Source of the DNA: Capsicum annuum
Taxonomy: Eukaryota; Streptophyta; Magnoliopsida; Solanales; Solanaceae
Direction: 5' to 3'
Assembly: GCF_002878395.1 (NCBI RefSeq)
Contig: NC_061115.1
Location: forward strand, 210,081,461-210,145,460
DNA length: 64,000 nt
Positions 11,400 through 23,256 of this stretch are shown piece after piece. A program made the position numbers and the translations under genes. Every line of letters starts with the position of its first letter. The stretch's first letter is position 1. Under the pieces are notes generated by a model. It saw only the letters and a program-made list of their open reading frames with translations, was not told the origin of the DNA and did no database searches.

Positions 11400-13203
11400 A
11401 TAGTTTAGAGTACGCGCTCCGCGCGTGTACCTCATTTTAATGAGTTTAATTGTATAAAATCGCTTAGATATTGTAAAAGTAATACTTTGATTAATAAACA
11501 ACTTCATTGATCTTATTAAAAAATGAAAAATACTTTAATAAAAAGTTACTATATTAATTAAAAAAAAACATATAAAAGCATTAAACCAACTTCAACTAAA
11601 TTAAGAAAAACTACCAAGGCTATAGAACGGCAAAAAAAAACCTTCCTAATATGACATTTGGAGCTTCATATATGCTCTGATGACAACATTAAAACACACA
11701 TTAAGCAGGCGAAATGCTATCACATTTTTAGCCAGGACGTCAAAGGACGAACAACAAAGTTTATGTAAGAGAATCCTCAAAGGATGAAGAACAATTTTTT
11801 TGTAAGAGAATCATTCCAGCCACTTCAACCACCCTCATAGCCATACCAAATGGGGCAATGCTTGCTCTTCAACTTATCGTAGATCCCATTCAAGAATTGG
11901 ATTCTCCATCACCTTTGCCTAAATCTGCTATAATCTTTTCACTTCTACTTCTTGTCTGTTTGAAAATTAACCTGAACCATAATATTAAAACAAAACTCGT
12001 GAAACATATGCAATATTAATCACCTTGTACACAAGATCATTATATGTAAGCTTATTAAAACTGAACAATAAACTGATGCAACAATATGTAAGCTTAAATG
12101 AAAGTTAAGCGTTGCTTCGCCCATTGTCGAAAATTATATTACAAATAAATTCATTGATATTTTGATTTTTTTCATCATCCATCTTCAAGATACCTACAAA
12201 AACTAATGCACCTACAAAGCAAATTAAATATTACAAAAATATATTTCATGACGTAAAAGAATTCCAAGTCAAACAATAAAGAACAACTAATCTAAGACCA
12301 AAAATAAATATTTTTTGCTCCATATGTTCATTTGTAGATACCATTGTATTGTTGTAGAAATGAAGAATACTTAATTTACAGAGGTCCAAAATCTTTTTCT
12401 TCAAGAAAAAAATTATTTAAATATGATAGATATATAATTTTTTTCCCTAAATTATTTATGAACACCAAATAAACCAAAACTCATAAAAATAGGAGTTTTA
12501 GATTCTGTTTCTTTAGACGTTCATGGTTCCTTTTTTTAGTTCAACTATGTAGACTTTTAATTTCCTTTTAAATAAAATAAAATATACTTCTTTTCTAAAA
12601 AAAAAAAAACATAAACGTATGATTACTAAAATTATGGACTTTAGTACATTATTCAATTATGGAAAATATTTGTTGATTTTAAATTTTTAAAAATCAGAAA
12701 AGTAGTAGAGTTTTAAAACCTAGTTTATAGGATTTTCTTAAGTTACTAATAGGAATACTTTTAAACCTATTTTTTGGAATTTCTTATCATAATTTATGAA
12801 TAAATAATCAAACAATTTGAATTCAATGTGCAGTATATTATAGGAAAACAAAGTATTACGTTGAAAGGAAAAAAATCCTATAAATACTGATTAGGTTTAC
12901 AACGCATATTTAATCCATATATTTTAGAATCTTTAATTTCTTTCCATGAAATTTAGGAGTCCTATATTAAGAAAAATGGTAAAAACACTCAACAAAATAT
13001 TACCTTAAATTTAGGAATTCATCTATAAGTAGAAAACCTTATTTATTTATTTTTTTAGATATTTATTATAGTCAATGTTAAATATTATAAATCGAAGAAA
13101 ACAGTTGAAAAGACTATTTTGTCTATTGTGGAGTGTTTTAATGAAGGACAAAAAGTTTGATTCACTTTTTCAAAGGGTCTTCACACTTTTAATATAGTAT
13201 AGA
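11400..13203 (-). mobile_element. Non-autonomous Helitron H1
   Basis: On the minus strand the element starts A|TCTATACTATATTAAAAGTG at 13203, the typical plant Helitron 5' end, and continues GTGAAGACCC. It ends near 11400 after a GC-rich hairpin (stem ACGCGC/GCGCGT at about 11411-11425) and a CTAT in place of the usual CTRR, followed by T. Nothing resembling Rep/helicase is present, so it is non-autonomous. A core at about 12165-12195 is shared with Helitron H2. Confidence 0.75.
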
Positions 13204-15311
13204 TAGATATAGATTATAGATTATAGATATAAATATAGATATACTAGTTCCAAAATGCACGTGCAAGGTACGGGCCCAATAATATTAAGTCAAATAATAG
13301 AAATATTTTTTAAAATTATTTTTTTAAAAGTATAATAGTAATTTCTTTCTGAATATAATTTGAAAGTTGAAAAATATCCAAAATCTTATTTTCATTTCTC
13401 TCATTCTTAGTGTATTTTTTTCAATTTTTAATGTAACTTTTGTGATAGTTATAAAAATGACTTTCAAATTACATTCATGAATTTAAGCAAAGTACATTTA
13501 AAAAATCAGTTTTATTATTTGTATAAGTTATTTAATAAAATATAACTTCTACTTCAAAATTTTCAAACAAAGTTAAAATATTTTTGTAATGTATGTCGTA
13601 ACTCGCATATGATATTTAATTTATCGTATTCTGTGCTATATATTTTAAAATATTATTCTTTTAGATTAAATATAATTATATATTTTGAATAAATAAGTCA
13701 CTAATTTTTTAAAAGATAAAGGTATGAATCATATTTTAAAAAACACATTCAAACTTTAACTCCAACTCCAATTTTAAAATCAATTATAAAGTGAAAATGA
13801 ATTTTGATTCTTCAATTAAAAAAAAAAAAAAAAAAAATTAGAAAAGGATAAAAAGCAAAAGCAAATATATGAAGCATTTAAATTGATTGGTGCTGTGGAT
13901 CCCAAATTTTTACTTACTACTATAATAAGCTTAGCATTTAAATCCATTAATTTGTGGATTCTACTAATAGAAGCAACTTCCAATTATAAGATCCAAAAAA
14001 TTAGTGCAGCTATAGAGGTTCAATCCCAAGGCTCTGACCATGGCTTCAATCAAGGCACAATTGCATAGCAAAAAGAATTGACACACTTTATACTATTTTT
14101 GGATTTGCTTCCAAAATCACATTGAAAAGGTAATAATCGTGCTATTTGGCCAACATTTCCATTTCTCCATGACATAAATCACTTTTTCATTCATTTTACA
14201 TTGCTTCCAATTCCTCTTCATGGACACAATAATTGAATGAATATTTATTCTTTAAACTATTTATATTTCTTATTTCTTCATGTAAAATAAATGTGATGAT
14301 CTTCTTAAAAATTTAAATCGAAAGTATCTAATAGAATTATCATTTTATCATATGTTTTAAGTGTCTAATTATAACCAAGTCATAATTTATGTGTTTAAAT
14401 AAAATTCATTGACAAGTTTAAGAGGATGTATATGTATTAAGCCATTTTCTATCAAGACTTAAAAGGGTGTTTGAATTGACTTATTTTTAGATGTTTTTGA
14501 CTTTTAAACACTTTTTAATTTTTGAAGGTATTTAGCAAAGATACAAAGTGCTTCTAAGAAGTTTACTTGAGACGTAAAAGGTATAAAAAAAAATTCAAAA
14601 GCGAAAAGTTGGTCGCCACCAACTTTTGGTAGAAAATATCTAGAATTTTACTAGTTACTTAAAGCGAACATATATAACTAAAAAAAATAATATATTTTAT
14701 GCGATCAATTTAACTAAATAGATATAAATACATGGAATATTTTTTCTATAATTAAATCAAAAATGTCAAATTATAACACTTTATTAGGAGTTCAATTATT
14801 CACTTAAAACATAACTCAATTTAAAAATATAAATAAAATATATATTCTCTATTAATATGTGGTGCCAATTGTCGAAAGTAAGTTGCACCTTTGTAATACA
14901 AGTTGGATTAATGTGGGGGAATTGGAAGATTAAAAAAGGCAAGGGGAACTATGAAAATAACTTCCACTTGACTTTAGTTAATTAAATATTCAATATGAAA
15001 TTTGTTTTGATTGAAACATTTCTAATATACGCACCATTTGATTTCATTTTATTTTTAATTATTTTTTGAAGAAGTATTCTTGAAGATTTGCTCAAGGAGA
15101 GTGCATTCACAAATTAAAATACTCACAAATCCATTAAATAGCCATGCAAAAAAGTATATGCTTTTCATACAAAAATATTTTTAGGATAAAAAATATTTGG
15201 AATAATTTCATAAACCTATTCTCAGTTTACTTTATAATAGTTTTTAAAATTTATTTATCATTAATATAAATATTAGAGTACTATTATTTAACTAATTTAT
15301 CTATTCTAAAA
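13204..15311. other. Intergenic, no gene seen
   Basis: AT-rich DNA with an (A)n tract at about 13820. The stretch 13262-13300 (CACGTGCAAGGTACGGGCC after ACTAGT) looks like the 3' end of another Helitron-like element on the opposite strand. The block at about 14465-14640 (GTGTTTGAATTGACTTATTT) resembles a decayed foldback MITE. None has clear boundaries. Confidence 0.4.
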
Positions 15312-15600
15312 CTCTCTCCCGTTCATATTAATTGATACTTTAACCTTTAAAGATTGGTCCAAACTAATTGATGTTTTACAAAATCAAAAGATATGTAGTT
15401 CTTTTTTCAATTTTGCGCTTTTCACAAAATTTTCTAATTAATTCGTTACTATAAAAATAACTATTTTCATTGAAAATCTTCACTGAAAATTGTCCAGTAG
15501 CTATTCTCTCACAGGTATATATTTTGATTGAATCATTGAAAATCTTCATTGAAAATTATCCTCACAGGTATATATTTTGATTGAATCATTGAGAAAAAGA
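15312..15600. repeat. Decayed Stowaway-like MITE end and 60-bp tandem duplication
   Basis: CTCTCTCCCGTTCATATTAA at 15312 is the usual Stowaway-like terminal sequence; no matching right end is visible. At 15468-15595 a block (TCATTGAAAATCTTC ... CACAGGTATATATTTTGATT) occurs twice in tandem, the second copy being about 11 bp shorter. Confidence 0.5.
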
Positions 15601-15866
15601 AAGAATAGAAGAGTGAAAAGTAGAAAGCTTCTCGGTATTTTAGCTAGGATATATTTTCCACCATATGTTATCTGAGTGAGCTAATTTGATGAAAAATGAA
15701 TAAAAAAAAATTCATGTTTCATCGCATAAATTACTCATTGAATGCGGTGAGAAAAATCAGTAATTCAACAATGATATTTAGGAGTACGTAAATTCTTTAA
15801 TTCGCGTGTCTAAATTACTATCAATTATTTTGGATAGACGAGAGTAAACTTTTTGACCGATTATGG

Positions 15867-16088
15867 TTTCGTTTGGTGTGAGGTATAAGGGATAAATAGT
15901 CCCGGTATAAAATGAAAGATTATTTTATTTCATGTTTGGTTGGAGGTATTAAATAATACCGAAATTGTTATCCCACCATTTACACTATAGTGATGGGATA
16001 CGTTAACTAATCTCAAATAATTCTGAGATAATTAATCCCGAAATTAATTATCCCGAAATAACTCTTTCCCAACCAAACTACCCTAATA
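15867..16088. mobile_element. Foldback MITE (GTTTGGT type)
   Basis: The left end CGTTTGGTGTGAGG and the right end CCCAACCAAACTACC are imperfect inverted repeats. Internal inverted segments (ATTAAATAATACCGAAAT against AATTATCCCGAAATAA) add to the foldback. No coding capacity. Superfamily not assigned. Confidence 0.55.
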
Positions 16089-16429
16089 TCCAAATAGTTG
16101 TTAGCTTTCTCTAAATCATGATTATAACAAAGATTAAGTTGTACCTTGGAAGAAAGTGCAATTATTACTTCCCCGTTAACACGCCTAATAAGAATTAGTA
16201 TAAATTAGTTGGTAAAGTTAGTGAATAAGTCAAAGAAATTCACACATCAATAGTTAAACAACAAAGAGCTCAATAGTTAAATAACAAAGAGTATAAAAGT
16301 TTCTGATATTATTTATTTATCGCTCTTAACTTATATTTGCACTTTTACGATTGATCATATGGTTTGTACCAGTTCTTTCGACAAACAACATAAATTTTGA
16401 CAGTTTGAAGTTTGAGTATAAAGAATTTC

Positions 16430-16745
16430 AACATTTTACAAAATTACTGAAATCTTAATTCTGAATCTGTCGAGATACATAATTAGATCTCAATATATAT
16501 ATATTATGTCGAGATACATAATACATCTAACATAAATGCGTTTTTTCTTTGTACAAATACATAATTAACTCTTATATCTATTTTTTATTTTAGATCTACT
16601 GAGATACATAATTCATCCATTGAAGCTACGTTTTTTCTTTATAAAAAATATATAATTAGCTTTTGATATATTTTTTTTTAATTTTGAATCTGTTGAGATA
16701 CATAATTAGCTTTTCAATACATTCAATGAAGATATATAATTAATT
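16430..16745. repeat. Minisatellite of GAGATACATAATTAG-type units (copy 1)
   Basis: About four degenerate units of 70-90 bp carry GAGATACATAATTAG and GTTTTTTCTTT(G/A)TA. The same units in inverse orientation form the block at 30525-30835, so the two arrays belong to one family or one mobile element. No transposon termini are identified. Confidence 0.7.
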
Positions 16746-16988
16746 AAATTTTTTGTAATTATTTTATAAAGGTGAAAAATTATGTAAATATAATGAGTTA
16801 AGATGTATATTTATGTTATTTTACCATAATTTTGTACAGTGATAAACTAAATCCAAAATATAATCGACTAAATATAGCAGGCCTACAATTCACCCATACT
16901 ATACATTCAATTAATTTTATATAATAGATTAATTTAGTTAGGCATCCTCTCATTATATTAATTTGTTTTCATATAGATAAAGATACTA

Positions 16989-17233
16989 CCCTCTCTTTAA
17001 AAACGAATGACCTACTTTCCTTTTTAGTTCGTTTTAAAATGAATGATTCTTTTTTTTTTTGGCAATACTTTAATTTTAACTTTCTACATTACATATTTAG
17101 GACTACAAGATTAAATGACATTTTAGTATATTTGACACAAATTTAATTTAAGCCACATGATTCAATAATCTTTTTTATTTTCTTAAATTTTTTGTCAATT
17201 TAAAATAAATCATTCTTTTTTAAAAGGAGGGAG
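16989..17233. mobile_element. Stowaway-like MITE
   Basis: Left end CCCTCTCTTTAAAAACGAATG and right end TTCTTTTTTAAAAGGAGGGAG are inverted repeats of the CTCCCTCCG family. TA dinucleotides lie at the edges. About 245 bp, non-coding. Expected to have been moved by Tc1/Mariner transposase. Confidence 0.65.
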
Positions 17234-17352
17234 TATATATCTAAGTTATGAGGTGGCAGATAATAAATTAATGGGTAAAGTTGGCGTATAAGTCAATGAA
17301 ACTCATAAATTAATAGTACTAATGCACTTATTAGCTTTTTTTCTTTCCCTTT

Positions 17353-17524
17353 TTTCTTTATTTTCCATCCAATGTCCGGTGATCGTGGATTAATCTGAAT
17401 CGCTTGTTGCAGGGCCTATTAAGGGGGCAGCGCTTTCAATAGAGTTTTTTCCATATTCAGGATCGAATCCTTGACTTCTGATTAAAGGTGGAGCAGCTCC
17501 ATCCACTGCACCACAACCCATGTT
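17353..17524 (-). mobile_element. tRNA-derived SINE (copy 1)
   Basis: Read on the minus strand it starts GGGTTGTGGTGCAGTGG (pol III A-box region), contains GGATTCGATCC (B box, about 17461-17471) and ends in an A/T-rich tail (T-run on the + strand at 17340-17357). A 13-bp duplication TTTCTTTCCCTTT flanks it on both sides. A second copy of the same family lies at 31328-31507. Confidence 0.75.
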
Positions 17525-17539
17525 AGTTTCTTTCCCTTT

Positions 17540-18420
17540 CATTGCCTGGCAGTATCAAAATTTTCATTGAAAAAATTTAAAATATAAAAATTAAATGTAT
17601 AAAAATTATTTCTTACGTTTCATATTAATTAGGCATATTTTATTTTACACATTGATTAATAAATTGTAAAATAAAAAATAGTTTTACAAATTGACCCATT
17701 TAATTTTTTTTGAGAACTTTACAATTAAGTGTGAACACTTTACAAATTCACCCATTTAATAGTGTATGTAATTCCACAAATGGGATATAAGAAGGCAAAA
17801 ATTACTTAGACTTTATCTCTATTTTTGTGAGATCTGAGAGATTGTTTTCGATAAATTCTTAGCTAAAAGAAATTTAAATTAAAGCGTAATTGAAAAGAAA
17901 ATAACGATAATAAACAATAAGATGAACAAAGCAAAACAAGCTAGAGAAAAATTAAAGAATCAAGAAATATATTTAGAATAATAATTTTAATTTTATATAT
18001 ATATATATATATATTGTAGGAGTATAATTTTCCAAAACTCATTTGTTAGCAACGAAGAAGTCAAAATTTGCCCAGGTGGAACTCACGTTAATATTCTTTC
18101 TGCAAATAGGGTTATCCTAATTGGCTAAATAATACAATAATTAATTGGCATATCTTGATGATATACTAATGAAAGTGCAACCTTACTAACTTAGCGTTGA
18201 TTTTAACAAAATTAAACAATAATCTACTTATCAACAAACACCATATTTTATATGTTTATCCTATGTTTTATCTTTTGATGTTCTTTTTCTAGATTGCTTT
18301 AGATTATTTTTTCTTGAATCGATCAGAAATAACTTTTCTTTTATGAAAGGGTAAGATTTGTACACAATTTATCTTTTTTTGAATCCCACTTAATCGAAAC
18401 ACTATTTGTTGTTGTTATTA
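17540..18420. other. Intergenic, no gene seen
   Basis: AT-rich sequence with an (AT)n run at about 17995-18014. No exon, RNA gene or element end recognised. Confidence 0.4.
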
Positions 18421-18606
18421 GTGGCGGAGTCACATGTGCTTGACGGGTGTCGACCGACATTCATTCGTCAAAAAATTACATTGTACAACTAGGTAAAAAT
18501 ATTTTTTCTTCCATATGTGTTACATATCGTCATCTCTTGATTTCTTTGTGAATTTATTTATTTATATTTTGACATTCTTAATGAAAATTCTGGTTCTACC
18601 ACTGAT
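18421..18606. mobile_element. Short TIR element (AGTGGCGGAG type)
   Basis: The left end AGTGGCGGAGTCA and the right end GGTTCTACCACTGA are imperfect inverted repeats. About 186 bp, non-coding. Related ends occur at 25170-26015 and in the thaumatin-like gene's intron (36703-36860). Confidence 0.5.
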
Positions 18607-19440
18607 TTTTATGCTATGTTTGTTTTATAAAGAAAGTTATTCATCAAAATTTCAATTTATATATTAGTCTATGAAGTTATGACTTCAAGTTCAGGGTGGA
18701 ATCGAGATATTTGCAAAAAAAAATATATAACGAGTATTTTTATTGATGTGATTTTAATGAAAGAGAAGATATTTCAATTTATAACAAGAGAGTAGTTAAC
18801 CAACTAATCAATCCAAGTTAGATTGACCAATTATCCTCCTAACCATGACAAATAGGTTGCTAATTAAGCTCTCATTGCCATTTAATTTAGGAATTTATCT
18901 CTTACCAACTCTTTTCTTTCAAAACTCCACTTTGTTAATATTTAACTTTTTTCATGTCAAATTTAACGTAATAATTAATAAATTGAGAAATTTTTTAATC
19001 TCAAGCATGATTTCAGCATAGCCACTAAATATTATATGATATTTTCTCATGGTGAAGTCCGAATTAGAAATTTATCAATCTTAAATACCCCAAACCAACA
19101 TAATAAAAAAGGTAGCAAAAGGAAAAACATAGCATTCGACTGCGCATATTCAATAAAATTTTAAAACTAATAAATAAAATTACTGAATTCAGCTAAACAC
19201 GCAATCCGCTACAACATTCATACTCTCAACATGTAAAATGTAAAAATCATTTTCTTAAGTCCAAGTGTCAAAGGTGTATGTAATTGTTGGCTAGTCATGG
19301 ACTGTAGTTATAGTTCTGCACTTAATCACCCCACCACCACAACCTCTGAACCCCACTCTTTCACTTTCCCAACACTTTCTTCTTTCCATTTTAATCACAT
19401 GTGGCAAATCAAGAACCAACTCTACAAAAAGAATGTCTAG
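18607..19440 (+). other. Upstream region of the LecRK gene
   Basis: No further gene is seen in these 0.8 kb. The last 180 bp are C/A-rich (CACCCCACCACCACAACC at about 19328) and unlike the AT-rich DNA above, as expected for a proximal promoter. I do not assign individual factor sites. Confidence 0.4.
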
Positions 19441-19447
19441 ATACAGC

Positions 19448-19455
19448 TATAAATC
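19448..19455 (+). promoter_or_regulatory. Probable TATA box of LecRK gene
   Basis: TATAAATC lies 48 bp before the start codon at 19496. With a start of transcription about 30 bp downstream the 5' leader would be only about 15-20 nt, unless an upstream promoter is used. Confidence 0.55.
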
Positions 19456-19487
19456 ATCACACACCACACATACTTCTTGAACTAACT

Positions 19488-19499
19488 ATGCCACCATGA
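19488..19499 (+). promoter_or_regulatory. Minimal uORF (Met-Pro-Pro-stop) overlapping LecRK start
   Basis: ATG CCA CCA TGA begins at 19488; its stop codon TGA (19497-19499) overlaps the main ATG (19496-19498) as ATGA. Ribosomes starting at the first ATG would stop on top of the main start. Whether it is translated depends on the mapped 5' end. Confidence 0.5.
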
Positions 19500-21568
19500 C
19501 CAAAAAAATTAAACCAACACTTGTCTTGGTACTCTTTGTTTTGTTATCAAGAACAGTTGTTTCTGTTGAGTTTGTTTACAATGGTTTTAATGAAGTTGAA
19601 CCTAATAATCTTAGTGTAAATGGGGTTGCTCAAATTTCCAAGAATGGTGTTTTACAGCTTACAGATGAAACATCTAGAGTTGTTGGTCATGTATTTTACA
19701 AAAATCCAATAAGATTCAAGAATGATCAGTTTGGTAATAATGTTTCTTCTTTTTCTACTGCTTTTGCTTTTGGGATTGTTCCTGAATATGCTAAGTTAGG
19801 TGGTCATGGTTTTGCTTTTACAATATCAACAAGTAATGAAATGAAAGGTGCACGTCCTAGTCAGTATTTAGGACTTTTGAATAACAGTGATGTTGGGAAT
19901 TTTTCTAATCATTTGTTTGCTGTTGAATTTGATACTGTTCAAGATTTTGAGTTAGGTGATATTAGTGATAATCATGTTGGTATTGATATTAATAATTTGG
20001 AATCCAATGCTTCTGTTAATGCTAGTTACTTTTCTGAAGGAAGTTCTACTAAGCAGAATCTTTTTCTGCAGTGTGGAAAGACAATTCAGGCTTGGATTGA
20101 CTATGATTCAAGTAGAAATTTATTGAATGTTACACTTTCCATGTCTTCAAGAAAACCAAGTTATTCAATTTTGTCTTACCATGTGGACCTTTCTCCAATT
20201 CTTGAGGAATTCATGTATGTTGGATTTTCTGCTTCAACTGGTTTGCTTGCTAGTTCACATTATATATTTGGTTGGAGTTTCAAGATGAATGGGATGGCTC
20301 AATCTTTGGATCTTGATTCACTGCCTTCTTTACCTAAGCCTAAGAAGGACCAAACAACCTTAATTGTTGCTACCTCTTTGTCTGCTGTCATGTTTCTTGC
20401 ATTTGGACTTATTTTAGCCTTGTATGTCATTTGGAAATTCAAGAACATAGATGTGATTGAACCTTGGGAACTCGAAATAGGTCCACATAGGTTTTCTTAT
20501 AAGGAGTTAAAGAAGGCTACAAGGGGTTTTAGAGATGAAGAGTTACTTGGTTTTGGTGGATTTGGTCGAGTTTATAAAGGGTTGTTGCCTAAGACCAATA
20601 ACGTTGTTGCTGTTAAGCGAATAAATCATGAAGCGAAGCAAGGTCTTCAAGAATTTGTTTCTGAAATCGCCACTATTGGTCGCCTTAGACATAGAAATTT
20701 GGTTCAGCTCATAGGATGGTGTCGGCGAAGCGGTGACTTGTTACTTGTTTATGACTTTATGCCTAATGGAAGCTTAGACAAATACATTTACGATGAACCA
20801 AGAGTTGTTTTAACTTGGGAGCAGAGATTCAAGATTATTAAAGGTGTCGCTTCTGGTTTGTTGTATTTACACGAAGAATGGGAACAAACTGTAATTCATC
20901 GAGATATTAAAGCAGGGAATGTGTTGTTAGATTCAGAAATGAATGGAAGACTTGGAGATTTCGGACTTGCTAAGTTATACGAGCGTGGAGCAAATCCTAG
21001 CACAACAAGAGTAGTGGGCACATTGGGTTATTTAGCTCCAGAATTAACCAAAACTGGAAAGCCAACGACAAGCTCAGATGTTTTTGCCTTTGGTGCATTG
21101 CTGCTAGAAGTTGCTTGTGGGAGGAGGCCGATTGAGGCAAAGGCATTGCCTGAGGAGTTAATCATAGTGGATTGGGTATGGGATAAATGGAGCGAAGGAG
21201 CCATTCTTGAAGTGGTTGATCCAAGACTAAACGGCGAATATGATGAGATGGAGGCCTTGATGGTGCTTAAATTAGGACTAATGTGTTCAAATAATACATC
21301 ATCTAAGAGACCTAGTATGAGGCTAGTCGTTAGATACTTGGAAGGGGAGGTGGTGCTGCCCGAGACATTATCAGCGCCTGATGAATATGATGGAAAGAAA
21401 AGTGGCGCTAGTGATATGGAGTTAGAGGACTTCGTACCTTCCTATCCATCTTCGTCCTATCTAGAGAAAGTAAGCACTTGGTCATCGGCTTATGATGGTG
21501 AAGGAGATATTGATATTGAAGCTAATTCAGCAAGGCCAACGGATTCTGGCAGAGAGGACAACAGGTAG
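19496..21568 (+). CDS. LECRK-S.4: L-type lectin receptor-like kinase, LecRK-S.4 type
   Basis: Single-exon gene of 690 residues. It is a plasma-membrane receptor kinase with an outside lectin-like domain and an inside Ser/Thr kinase. A signal peptide occupies residues 1-23. The legume-lectin domain (about 24-265) carries FAVEFDT and HVGIDINN, and several N-glycosylation sites. One membrane helix lies at about 288-314. The kinase (about 350-620) has the glycine loop GFGGFGRV (352-359), Lys374 in VAVK, the RD-type loop HRDIKAGN (468-475), DFG at 488-490 and GTLGYLAPE (508-516), so it should be active. Close resemblance along the whole length to Arabidopsis LecRK-S.4 (At3g55550), including [12 protein letters not shown] before the kinase, supports the subclass. 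Family members act in immunity and pollen or stress responses; the ligand here is unknown. The start was chosen for the signal peptide directly after it. The acidic C-terminal tail (about 621-690) is likely variable. Confidence 0.95.
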   Translation: MTKKIKPTLVLVLFVLLSRTVVSVEFVYNGFNEVEPNNLSVNGVAQISKNGVLQLTDETSRVVGHVFYKNPIRFKNDQFGNNVSSFSTAFAFGIVPEYAKLGGHGFAFTISTSNEMKGARPSQYLGLLNNSDVGNFSNHLFAVEFDTVQDFELGDISDNHVGIDINNLESNASVNASYFSEGSSTKQNLFLQCGKTIQAWIDYDSSRNLLNVTLSMSSRKPSYSILSYHVDLSPILEEFMYVGFSASTGLLASSHYIFGWSFKMNGMAQSLDLDSLPSLPKPKKDQTTLIVATSLSAVMFLAFGLILALYVIWKFKNIDVIEPWELEIGPHRFSYKELKKATRGFRDEELLGFGGFGRVYKGLLPKTNNVVAVKRINHEAKQGLQEFVSEIATIGRLRHRNLVQLIGWCRRSGDLLLVYDFMPNGSLDKYIYDEPRVVLTWEQRFKIIKGVASGLLYLHEEWEQTVIHRDIKAGNVLLDSEMNGRLGDFGLAKLYERGANPSTTRVVGTLGYLAPELTKTGKPTTSSDVFAFGALLLEVACGRRPIEAKALPEELIIVDWVWDKWSEGAILEVVDPRLNGEYDEMEALMVLKLGLMCSNNTSSKRPSMRLVVRYLEGEVVLPETLSAPDEYDGKKSGASDMELEDFVPSYPSSSYLEKVSTWSSAYDGEGDIDIEANSARPTDSGREDNR

Positions 21569-21950
21569 CCATGCGATATGGAGGGATCATTCTACCTGCT
21601 CTCTCAAACTCCCTCCATATTTAAGACTTCTTTTTATGGTTTGATTTCTGACTTAAATGTAAATTTATGGCTTAAGTATCAACCATTCTCTGGTTTTGAG
21701 AATATTGGTGTGAGTAAGATGTGAATATATTTTAGCAGTCAGTCAATTTTGAATCTTGATGAATCTTTGTCCATTTCAAAGGAATTTTGACTTCAGTTGG
21801 TTCCTTCCCTTTTTCTCTGTTCTCGTTCTCAATACATTACGTTATGGCATACTTCTACAGCAGTCATGCTAACTTAATGCTGCTGATCTGTAAAGACTAT
21901 TGAGCAAAATAAGTTGATATCAATGATAACCAAATGGTTAAAACTAGAAG
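21569..21950 (+). other. 3' untranslated and flanking region of LecRK gene
   Basis: No coding sequence. T-rich and AATATT-type signals at about 21640-21735 would suit polyadenylation, but no single site stands out. Confidence 0.4.
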
Positions 21951-21951
21951 G

Positions 21952-22138
21952 GGAGCCTTATGGTAACTAGTAAAGTTGTTGTCATGTGAATAAGAGGCCA
22001 TAGGTTCACGCTTTGGAAACAGCCTCTGACAGAAATGACAGAAATGACAGAAATGCAAGGTAAGACTTGTGGTCATGCCCTTCCCCGGACCCTATGCATT
22101 GCGAGAGCTTTAGTGCCACCAGGCTGCCCTTTTTTTCA
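21952..22138 (+). mobile_element. Au-type SINE, plus strand
   Basis: It starts GGAGCCTTATGGTAACTAG with a pol III A box (TGGTAACTAGTAAAG) and a degenerate B box (GGTTCACGC near 22013), and ends GGCTGCCC plus a T run. The 9-10 bp unit GACAGAAAT is amplified three times near 22030. A target duplication of about 13 bp (GTTAAAACTAG core) is present at 21938-21949 and 22145-22157. Family recognised from memory as the Au/TS SINEs of Solanaceae. Confidence 0.85.
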
Positions 22139-22151
22139 CCGATATGTTAAA

Positions 22152-22558
22152 ACTAGGCATAATATACAAACAAACACTCAAACTCAGCCTCAACTGACAA
22201 GTTAGCACTTCAACTTTGAGAAAGCACATTTAGACACCTCAACTTTGTCTCAACTGACAATTCGTCTCTATTGTGTCTCAGTGCTAACGGTGGAGTGTTC
22301 AACTGACACAACTCGCGTATCGTATAGAGCTTTTTCCTATCCTTTCCGCATAGACTTGCTTCACACCTGTGTCAAAAGCCAGTTGAGCATTACTCTTCAG
22401 TAAGAATGATAGATCATTTAACAAGCTTGAATCCCTATAACAAGTTTTGTCTGAACAATTTAGCCTAAAAGACGAGTTGAGCTGTCTAGATGTGCATACT
22501 CAAAGGTGGAGTACTTGCCGGCTAAGACCAAATTTGAGTGTCTGTTATGCATTATGCT
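22152..22558. mobile_element. TIR element with about 95-bp inverted ends
   Basis: The left arm 22152-22245 (GGCATAATATACA ... ACACTCAAA ... AACTTTGAG ... GCACATTTAGACA) matches in inverse the right arm 22465-22558 (TGTCTAGATGTGC ... TTTGAGTGTCTGTTATGC). About 407 bp without coding frame. Long arms suggest a Mutator-like or foldback MITE. It lies directly against the SINE target duplication. Confidence 0.65.
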
Positions 22559-23256
22559 GCAATTTCTTGTTATATGGTGAACTGGCCCAAGTAATACTAT
22601 ACAAATCAGGTTATACGAGCTTGTAAGCTATTTTGAAGTCGAAAATCATTATAAAAGGCCAAGTAGCTTTCAATTTGTATTTGTGGTGTGGGTCTAGACT
22701 CTAGCCCGATGGCTTTTGCTACTGGTGGAACTTTTTGTTTGAGCTGTTAACATTTGTCAAACAAGCTTCAAACTTCTACTATTGCCGCACCCAACACATT
22801 CTTGGAAACGAGAAAGCACGCTGCAAGCCTGCAACATGTAAAAACACCACAAAACATAGAGGATACTACTTGTATTGCATGCCTAGCCAGGTATTTTGAG
22901 CAAATCCTTAGCACTGAGTACTTTCTTTAGAATGTATATATTTAATATTTTCATGAAATACCACAGATTTCATAAGAATTTTCGGCCTGTTAGTTAACAT
23001 AATTTCATGTTTACATACTCTTGACAAGTTCATAAGAACTTCTAAAGTTACTAAACAAGATTTATGATGTTTCTACAGTTCTGCTTATTGTTTCGTAGAT
23101 TTCAACATGGTGAAAACCGATAAGATTATGGAGGTAAATATTCTGGTTGCAATAAACAGTGCATAGGGGTATCGGTGTATATGGAGATTCTACCATATTA
23201 TTTTTCCATATAATGTGATAGTTTTGGATGCATGATAAGGCAACTCTTTATTCTTT
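22559..23256. other. Intergenic, no gene seen
   Basis: Mixed-composition sequence less AT-rich than elsewhere, with only short frames. No exon or element recognised. Confidence 0.4.

Noticed and set aside
13883..14068. 61-residue plus-strand frame, and GGTTCAATCCC as a pol III B box
   Set aside because: No domain in the frame; no matching A box or tRNA-like fold around the B-box-like word, so neither a gene nor a SINE is supported.
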